Positions 54,104-61,377 of a stretch of DNA of 64,000 nt are shown here, in pieces. Source of the DNA: Laburnicola sp. R22_1 (taxonomy: Eukaryota; Ascomycota; Dothideomycetes; Pleosporales; Didymosphaeriaceae); contig JACONQ010000009.1 of NCBI GenBank assembly GCA_014281115.1, positions 2,604,001 to 2,668,000 of the forward strand, read 5' to 3'. The position numbers and the translations under genes were made by a program. Each line of letters begins with the position of its first letter. Position 1 is the first letter of the stretch. The notes below the pieces were generated by a model. It was not told the DNA's origin. It searched no databases and saw nothing but the letters and a program-made list of their open reading frames with translations.

Positions 54104-55503
54104 TCCCCGCTTTAAGAGGATAAGGAGCGCGCAGCGCATAATTGTAAGCGGCACTTCCGCTCTCTTCGCGGAGAGTGGAGTGATGGGAGCTCCCCTGCCC
54201 GTTCACCAGAAAAGAGTCAAGACCGTCCTATGCTGGACAACAAACATGGTTGGCCATTGCGGCAATGGCCAATTTTCCGAGCGACGAGACGACTCCTGGA
54301 GGCCTTCGAAAGGCATGACCGACTACTTCTTGGGAGACCCCCGCTTCGATAGGACCAGGAAGGAGATTGAGGAGCGCGCAGCGCGCAGGCGCGAGCCGCA
54401 CTTCCGTTCTCTCCATCGCCGAGGCGAATCAACATCAAGGACCTTGGCCAATGTTCTGAGCGACGAGACGAGAAAGAGGAACTGCAAACGCGCCGCGTGC
54501 GTCGAACCATACAAAATGCCGTTCGAACTCCGGTCCAAGAAGAACACTCCAGAGGAAGCTTGGCTGTCGGTTTTTGAGGGTCTGGTTTCCAGACCATGGA
54601 GAGGATACGGCGGAAGCGCTCCATAAACCGACAGCCAAGCGAGGCCACCCGGGACCAGGAACCAGAAGTACCGTGTTCTTACAATTGGCTCGGGATCAAG
54701 AAAGACAACATAATTCTCGTCCCGGGTGGGCCACCGAAATGGACAATTCCAACACAGCACAAGACTTTGCGAACGAGCTCATGTCCGAAACAAGTTTGAG
54801 CCATTTTCAAGGCCCTAGAAGTCATGGATCATGGCCACCGATTCCAGTATGGATAAAAGGGTAGGTTGTAGCCGTCATACCATGGCTCACTTAAGTCGGA
54901 TCTTTTCCCTCTTTTTCGCTAAATCGACACATTGAGAAAAGTGGTTTTGCAGAACGTCGACGTTTTGGCGGACCGAAACACGGCGTGTTCTTTCTACATC
55001 CCATGCAGAAGGACGAGAAGTCGGAGCGCCGATATGAGAAGCAAAGAACTTTGCGAAACAGTTCACCTGGTGAATTGGAGGAACTGTCGGGCCCACAAGG
55101 CGAGATTGGCGCAGATGGGCCTGAGAGACACACGGAAAGCGTACGATGCTTTGTTCCAGGAGTCGGTTGGGACAGACAGCAGGTGGGGGTCCGAAACAAG
55201 TTTGATCCAGTGTCGTCACACGTGTGGATAAAAGGTTTGGTAGTAGCCGTCATACCACAGCTCACCAGATTCGGAACTTTCCTGTCTTTTTCGCTAAACC
55301 GACACACTGAGAAAAATAGTTTCATGGCGGGGTGGGGCGATCGTCCCCCAACAATAGCGATCCTTGGTCTCCCGACGGAGATAGATCAGAAGATCCTAAA
55401 TCACCTCAACGGCGGTGTTGGCACAGTCTGCGCGTATTGAAAGCACCCCTTGCTTTTTGGATATATGGGTCTTGGGGGTAGCTCTCGCAGACACCCTAGC
55501 AAA
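54104..55503. other. decayed coding text with a ~150-bp direct repeat
   Basis: Plus frame 54084-54626 carries YFLGDPRFDRTRKEIEERAA and LANVLSDETRKRNCKRAACV, an Arg/Glu-rich scrap. TGGATAAAAGG, then GTAGCCGTCATACCA and CTTTTTCGCTAAA with CGACACA, occurs near 54851 and 55214 (363 bp apart). Near 55365 AILGLPTEIDQKILNHLNGG resembles an F-box start (weak). Confidence 0.35.
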
Positions 55504-55923
55504 ATGTCGATCATCGATCTTCAGCTCTTCAACTACCTCATCGACGTTGGTACTCGCCGCGGCAACGACGGATGGCGCGTGAAGGCCATCCTGGTCGCAT
55601 TCCTCAATCGACCCTATCGCGCGAAGTTTACAAAGAGCTTTGTCCTCTCTGGAGGTCAGACCTTTCCGCCTCTTGTCAACTTTATCGACAAGCACACAGC
55701 AATAGTGCATATGTCCAAGATGGCTATAATCAATCCCGTGCTAGTGGGATTGACCGACGAGGTCATGAATGCGGTCCAGCAGCGTATGCGTATCTTGCGT
55801 TGTTTAAAGAGTGAGACTGAGGACAAAACCGGGATGCCGAGGGTAGAGAGGAGCGGGATACAAACATCCCAGAAGTCCGCCGTGCCTCGAGCAGGACGGA
55901 GATCGATGGGGACGACCCTGTGA
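55504..55923 (+). CDS. hypothetical protein
   Basis: 139 aa from ATG 55504 (MSIIDLQLFNYLIDVGTRRG) to TGA 55921-55923. The first hundred residues look like genuine protein (WRVKAILVAFLNRPYRAKFT, FIDKHTAIVHMSKMAIINPV, LVGLTDEVMNAVQQRMRILR); the tail is less convincing. The frame is open further upstream to 55450 but the extra residues look random. No domain recognised. It sits in the duplication-rich compartment, so it may itself be a gene fragment. Confidence 0.4.
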   Translation: MSIIDLQLFNYLIDVGTRRGNDGWRVKAILVAFLNRPYRAKFTKSFVLSGGQTFPPLVNFIDKHTAIVHMSKMAIINPVLVGLTDEVMNAVQQRMRILRCLKSETEDKTGMPRVERSGIQTSQKSAVPRAGRRSMGTTL

Positions 55924-56727
55924 TGCTGCCGGCGAGACAGCCCGTGCTGAAGAAGAAGTCGAAGTACCCATCCTTGTCCTTTTCGATATATGAGGTGATA
56001 CATATCTCCTGATCTTCTCGCGGCCAAGTAGACAGCGAGATAGCTGCCAGTTCGCGAGAGACGCGACAGGATCAATCTCCTATCTCCTATGTCAACTCCG
56101 GCTCGCGACAGACGCGACAACCCGCCATCATTCCCATCGGATGTCCTCTCCCTCCAGACACTAAGTATACTCCGAATCTTCCGCAAAATGATCCCCAACT
56201 ACCGGGCGTGCCTCGCTCTTATGGCGGACCTCGCGGCCGACGCGAGCAGACTCCTCTGTCTCTTATGTCAATAACTCCGGCTCGCGACAGAATATTTCCT
56301 GATATTCTCGACTAAGCAGACAGTCGACACCTCTGCCTCGCGGCCGACGCGAGCAGAATCTCATGTCTCCTATGTCAACCCCGACTCGCGAGAGACGCGA
56401 CAACCCGAAATCATTCCAATTGAATGTGCTCTCCCTCCAGGCACCAAGTATACCACTTGCAAAAACTCCGACGATTGGATGCTCTCCTCCTCCGGGCACC
56501 ACACGATCCACGTCATTCATCGAGCGCAAACTTAACCGCACTTCGCGGACAAAAACAGTTCGGAGTAGTTTCTTTCAACCTACGTTGTTAGAAACATGGA
56601 TAGTAAGTTTTGCCCAGGTGTATGTCCACGTGTATGGTGCTGACATTGTACGCAAAGATCCAGGAAGCAACTCGCGAGGAGGGAAACGCAACAGGTGGGA
56701 CTTAGTCTCGCCAAGTCCCTCCACAAG
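55924..56727. other. direct repeats of ~85 bp around 56085 and 56370
   Basis: CTATGTCAAC(T/C)CCG(G/A)CTCGCGA, GACGCGACAACCCG and TGCTCTCCCTCCAG landmarks occur in two copies 285 bp apart. CTCGCGGCCGACGCGAGCAG occurs twice between them (about 56229 and 56338). No gene. Confidence 0.6.
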
Positions 56728-56979
56728 ATGTCACCACCTCCACACGGTCCCGGCCACCACGCCGTGATCGCCATCGGCGTGGTGGTCGGCATCGCCACCA
56801 TCGCGGTCGCCCTCCGCTTCTGGGCGAGGTATACCATCCGAGCCTTGGAGAAAACATCACGAACCTTCTTCTATGTCAGGACCCGCACATCGAGCGGATT
56901 GTCCTTGGACCGTGCAAAGCACTTCCTTTCGGCCAGGACGAATTGGATCGTTCAAAGAACTTCCTTTCGTTCAGGGTGA
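56728..56979 (+). CDS. small single-span membrane protein, hypothetical
   Basis: 83 aa from ATG 56728. MSPPPHGPGHHAV leads into a clear membrane segment, HAVIAIGVVVGIATIAVALR, with small-residue GxxxG spacing, then a basic stop-transfer RFWARYTIRALEK. The rest is charged and partly built from the 38-bp repeat below. The same membrane cassette recurs near 57085-57200 without a start codon in frame. It may be a fragment of a larger membrane protein gene; real expression is uncertain. Confidence 0.35.
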   Translation: MSPPPHGPGHHAVIAIGVVVGIATIAVALRFWARYTIRALEKTSRTFFYVRTRTSSGLSLDRAKHFLSARTNWIVQRTSFRSG

Positions 56980-57205
56980 ATTAGATCATTTAATGCACTT
57001 CCTTTCGTTCAGGACGAATTGGATCGCTCAATGCACTCTTGGGCCTTGGTTTATGACCACGCAATGGGCAACGATCCTAGTCCCGGCCACCACGCCGTAA
57101 TCGCCATCGGTGTGGTGGTCGGCATCGCCACCATCGCCGTCAGTCTCCGCTTTTGGGTGAGGTGGTCGATCCGAGCCTTGAGGAAGATCTTCAACGAAAC
57201 ATAAG
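56736..57205 (+). repeat. duplicated ~120-bp membrane-segment cassette
   Basis: TCCCGGCCACCACGCCGTRA, TCGCCATCGG, TGGTGGTCGGCATCGCCACC and ATCCGAGCCTTG occur at about 56746-56855 and 57079-57180. Both copies keep an open frame encoding GHHAVIAIGVVVGIATIAV. Confidence 0.9.
56915..57040. repeat. three 38-bp tandem repeats
   Basis: ACTTCCTTTCG landmarks at 56921, 56959 and 56997, each followed by (G/T)YCAGGRYGAATTRGATC. Confidence 0.85.
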
Positions 57206-57360
57206 ATTCTTCGCGCAGGGGCACATGCCAATGCTACACGCCATCAACCTCGAAATCCGAATGTACTGACACCTGGATCAGCCCAGGAAGATCTTCAACG
57301 AAACAGAAGATTCTTCGCGCAGGGGCACATTCCAATGCTACATGGCATCGACGAGCTTCC
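57175..57360. repeat. two ~70-bp direct repeats
   Basis: AGGAAGATCTTCAACGAAAC and AGATTCTTCGCGCAGGGGCA occur at about 57181 and 57283, followed by ACAT(G/T)CCAATGCTACA. Confidence 0.85.
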
Positions 57361-57984
57361 ATGCGCCCTGGCATCAACCTCGAATTCGAAATGGGACCAG
57401 AGGTTGGGAGATCCTTGCCAGGATATCATGTGGCTTCCCGATCAAGCAAGAACCCGACTGTGCAGCGAGGGATCGATTGCAGAGAAGCTGGGCATATGGT
57501 GTGGGAAGAAGCCATGATGTATCCTGTAAATGTACGAGGTTCTCCGCATGTGATGGGATTCGTCCGCTGACTGCATCGTAGAATTGAAATAAAGAAGTTT
57601 GAATTTAATTCTTCGGGCTCTTGTTGTGACATGCCGTGTTGAGGTCGTGGTAGATGACGGTTGTTGTACTGATGCGAGCGTCGTAGGTTGGTTGCTGTTC
57701 GAGTTTTTGGGGGGTGGGCAATGTGCCATCGGTAAGTGGAGCCAGTCGTCTTGTTCGTCATGCAGGGAACAGAAGCTAACCCCTAGTACCACGGTACGCA
57801 CAAGCAGGTTGCCGTCCGTTGCCGAATATGTCTTCTAGACGCCGGATGGATTCCGTGCGATAACTCCTTCGGATGCGGTGCGTAGTTCTTCTGAGCCGCT
57901 GTCGACAATTCCGAACATCGCCATTCGTAGAGATGCCGTCCGGGGCTCTTCGTTTCTTCCTTGGTTCATTCCGGTATCCATGGG
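57361..57984. other. spacer
   Basis: No gene recognised. The right part begins the 84-bp repeat array in degenerate form. Confidence 0.35.
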
Positions 57985-58640
57985 TCCTGGTCCTGGTTGT
58001 CGAGCTTCGCAACTCGGAGAGCCGCGTCCGAAAGAGATTCCGTCCTCCTCTTGATCCATTCAATGGCTGGAAATTTCATATCTCCCAGAATTGCGGCTCA
58101 CGGGGCCGCTGCCGAGAGACTCTCTATCCTCCTCTTGATTCATTCAAGGGCCGACCTGTTCGTGTCTTCCGGCATCGCGACTCACGAGGCCGCTGCCGAA
58201 AGAAAATTCCGTCCTCCTCTTGATCTGTTCCAAATGCGGGCAGTCCGCGTCGTCGCGCATGGCGATCCGCAGAGTTGCCGCAGACAGAGTATCCTTTCAT
58301 TTATAGCCCATTGGGGTTACCAATCCGATTGCCGACAAGGTTTCGTCGTCGCGCATGGCGATTCACCAAAGTCGCCGCCGAGAAAGTATTCTTCCTATTA
58401 TGGTCCATGCCAACTGTCGAAAAGTTCGCCCGTCGATAGGGTTTCCATCCTTCCTGCACCCGGGCCCGTTCCCGCAAAGTCCTTCTCTTAAGTATCGCGA
58501 TCCGTGGAGCAGCCATCGAGGGTCCTCCTTGATCCATCCCGGTTGTCGATGAAGTCGCGCCTCCGAGCATCGCGATTCGTCGGACCAGCCGCTAGAGAGA
58601 CATCCCGTCCATTATGTTCCATCTCGGTTATCGATATGTT
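57985..58640 (-). repeat. ~84-bp tandem array, minus frame encodes ~28-residue helical units
   Basis: CCTCCTCTTGAT landmarks at 58045, 58128 and 58213 (spacing 83-85), with diverged units on both sides. On the minus strand the units read AIEWIKRRTESLSDAALRVA, IKRRIESLSAAAP-AAIL, SMAAPRIAILKRRT and SL-RLVRRIAML, i.e. a core S-(L/M)-x-A-A-x-x-(R)-(I/V)-A-(I/M)-L every ~28 residues, broken by several stops. The plus strand also has a long open frame, which I treat as secondary. Confidence 0.65.
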
Positions 58641-59124
58641 CTTGTATCCGACCACATCCATCTCTCCCCATCGGTCTCGGCGAAGGGTTCCGTTCGTCCA
58701 GCGTGTTCGGCGTTTGTCAGCTTCTTGCATAAGGCCAACGCCCCCCAGCAACGACGCACGAGGCCGGCTGGTATAAACAATATATATCACCTGCGAGTTA
58801 GGTGTCCTGTTTCCCTCGGGTGTCAGTCAGCCCGAAGCCGATACCATCTCGAAAATGTGAGCAGAGTCGACGCCGCTGCTTCAAGATGCATTGTCAAAAT
58901 GCCTCGTAGATCAAAGGGATGGGGAAGGTGGTGCTGGGGTTGGGGGTGATGTCCTACCTTTGTTGTTTCGCGAAGTTGCGATGCCATTCGGACGCCGTCG
59001 CCGATAAGACGAGTGGAGGTGTTGCATGATGCGATGGTGTCGTCGAAATGTCGACGAGCTTTTGGGCTAGATCTCGCGCATATTGGTGTGCGCGCGCCTC
59101 TGTCTTCGGCCGTTGTCTTCCATC

Positions 59125-59202
59125 GCTGTCTTCGGTCGCTGTCTTCGGTCGCTGTCTTCGGTCGCTGTCTTCGGTCGCTGTCTTCGGTCGCTGTCTTCCA
59201 TC
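59125..59202. repeat. 13-bp minisatellite, six copies
   Basis: GCTGTCTTCGGTC repeated from 59125, the last copy altered. Because 13 is not a multiple of three, every frame cycles through the same 13-residue repeat (DSDRRQRPKTATE on the minus strand) and several frames remain open. Confidence 0.95.
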
Positions 59203-59229
59203 GCCATCGCGGGAAAAGGGGCCGAGCTG

Positions 59230-60300
59230 GTTGCACAATGCGATGGCGTTGACGAAGAGTCCGACGAACTCGTGAGCCGCACCTCGCTCGTACCGATGCA
59301 GGCGCCCTGCTGTGGTGGGTTATGAGGAAGAGGGGAGTTGTATTACCTTCACACTCGGCGTAGTCCTCCCGCTGCCTTCTTGTGTTGTCGTCGATGAGCG
59401 ATGCGATGTCGTCGAGAGGAGTTCATGAGCCCCACCTTGCTCAGACTCATGTCGGCGTGCTGTTTCCCAGGTGCGGGGCGGGTGTGAGGTGAGGGAAAGG
59501 GGAGTTGTATTACCTTTGAGTCGCGATGTTGTTCTGCCATCTTCCTGCGATGTTGTCGATGAGCGATGCGGCATGATCGCACGATGCCACGTCGTCGTGA
59601 GCCACATCCCGCTCATACTGATGTGGGTGCGCCGTGCGGGGGCTCGTGAGGGGAAGGGAAGATGTATCACCCTTGAGTCGCGAAGTCGTCCGGCCACCTT
59701 CTCCCGATGTTGTCGGTGTTGTCGGGAAGAGATGCGACGTCGTTCGTGAAGGTAGGTAAGCCCATGAGCCTTATACCGCTCATACTGATGTGGGTGCGCC
59801 GGTGCGGGGTGTTGTGAGGGCAAGGGGAGTTGTGTTACCTTCAGTCGCGAAGTCGTCCAGCCGCGTTGCTGCGATGTTAGCGAGAGGTGCGAAGCTGGAG
59901 CACGATGCAAAGCCGCTTGTGAAAGTCGGCAAGCCCACAAGCCGCTTCTCACGCAGACTGGTGTGGGGCATGCTGGTGCGAGGAGGTTATGAGGAAGAGG
60001 AGGGCTGTATTACCTTTGGAGTCGCAAAGTCGTCCTGCCACCTTCTCGCGATGTTGTGGGCGAGAGATGCGAAGTCGTTCGTGAAGGTCGGCAAGCCCGC
60101 GAGTCGCTTCTCGCTCAGGCTCGTGTGAGGGCACGCTGCTGTGAGGGGTTATGGGGAAGAGGGGAGTTGTATTACCTTTGGAGTTGCGCAGACATGCTGC
60201 TACCTTTGTGCGGTGTCGCCAAAGAGGGGTGCGAGGTCGTTGCACGATGTGAAGGTGTGGTGAGAGTCGGCAAGCCCTTGAGCTGCTGCTCTCTCGCGCG
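59230..60300 (-). repeat. six to seven ~165-bp tandem units, each with an exon-like block ending in a splice-donor-like GTAATAC
   Basis: TTGTATTACCTT-type landmarks (rc AAGGTAATACAA) at about 59339, 59505, 59663, 59832, 60007 and 60166, spacing 158-175 bp. On the minus strand each unit has a ~90-nt block whose best frame reads, for example, GLPTFTNDFASLAHNIARRW-QDDFATPK, GLPTFTNDVASLPDNTDNIG-RRWPDDFATQ or LDDIASLIDDNTRRQREDYA. It is then followed by AAG|GTAATAC and ~75 nt of C/T-richer sequence. Diverged relatives continue at 59240 (EFVGLFVNAIALCNQLG) and 58980 (DDTIASCNTSTRLIGDGVRM). Donor phase is not constant between units. Confidence 0.7.
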
Positions 60301-61377
60301 ATCAGCACGCTGATGCCGAGAGAGGCTGTCGTCGTGTCGGTCGCTCAGGAGAGTCATACGCTGCGATGATAAGCTCGAATGCCTCAGCGCTGAGCCCAAG
60401 CGCGGAGGAGGGTGTTGGTGTTGAGGGCAAGGGAGGGGGTGCCGCAGCGGCGCTTACCTTTTGCTGTCGCTCGACCGAGATGCCCACCAGCTTGCCCGCC
60501 CGCCCGCGACGCCAAGCGCAACATGCTCACGTACAGTAGAGCATGCTCTCTACGATGAGGAAACCCTGAAGATGCACATGGCTATCAGTAAAGCCTCTTC
60601 GTGGTCGCGCGGGGTCTCGAAGCCCCTGTGTGGGCTGTGAGAGGCTGCTGCTGCGGGGCTGTCGCAGCGAGGTGATGGAAGGGGGTGAGTCTGCAACACC
60701 AGGGCGGCCTGCGCTATTCTGCACGGCATGAGGGGGACTTACAAGGCATCGAGAAGCTCCGCAGCGTCATCTTGTCGGTATAGAGGTGGTGTTGTCGTCG
60801 TCGGTGGGGGTCGAGGGAGAGGGGCTGTCGCAGCCCCCGCTCGCGGCGACACCCGGCACGCCGCTACACACGGACCACAAAGGCATTCACTCTACAAGTA
60901 AAGGGCAACGTAGCTGGGGCAACTCGCACACACGGCATGGCTGCCATGCTATTGTAAGGGTTCACGGCGACGATTGTGGGCCTGCGAGGGATCCCGTACG
61001 TGAGAGAGAGCGGGGGCGGCATTACTCGAGCATCTCAACCCTGAGTGGAGCGAGACTCGGGGACGTGGATGAGAGTACCTCTACTATGAAGCCTACAAGA
61101 TTTCAAGGCAATCGGAAAGGGCGTCGTTGCATAGAAATGTGAGAGGGAAAGTCGTTGAACGCCCACAGCCCAAGTCTGGAAACGCTTAGCCCAACCCCCA
61201 CCGACGGCGCATATGGTCCGTGCTGAATACGGTCGAGGCTGCAGACGCGCCCCCACATGATCCCGATGGCCGCGGCCCCATGCATGCTCCACTGCTGCTC
61301 CCAGCGAAGATACGACAAAGACGATTCCCACACGCGCCGCTCGGATTTGCCCCCTGAAGCTCCTGGAGCGATGCAGG
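60301..61377. other. spacer and upstream region of slx4
   Basis: A 118-codon plus frame (60786-61142) has no recognisable content. The final ~200 bp should contain the slx4 promoter. Confidence 0.4.

Noticed and set aside
55365..55425. F-box start (LPTEIDQKILNHL)
   Set aside because: Only about a dozen residues fit, and the frame stops immediately after in a duplicated, decayed stretch.
59230..60300. Bacterial-type tandem effector or NLR repeat gene
   Set aside because: No recognisable LRR, WD40, ankyrin or NB-ARC motif could be found in any unit; left as an exon-like array of unknown family.
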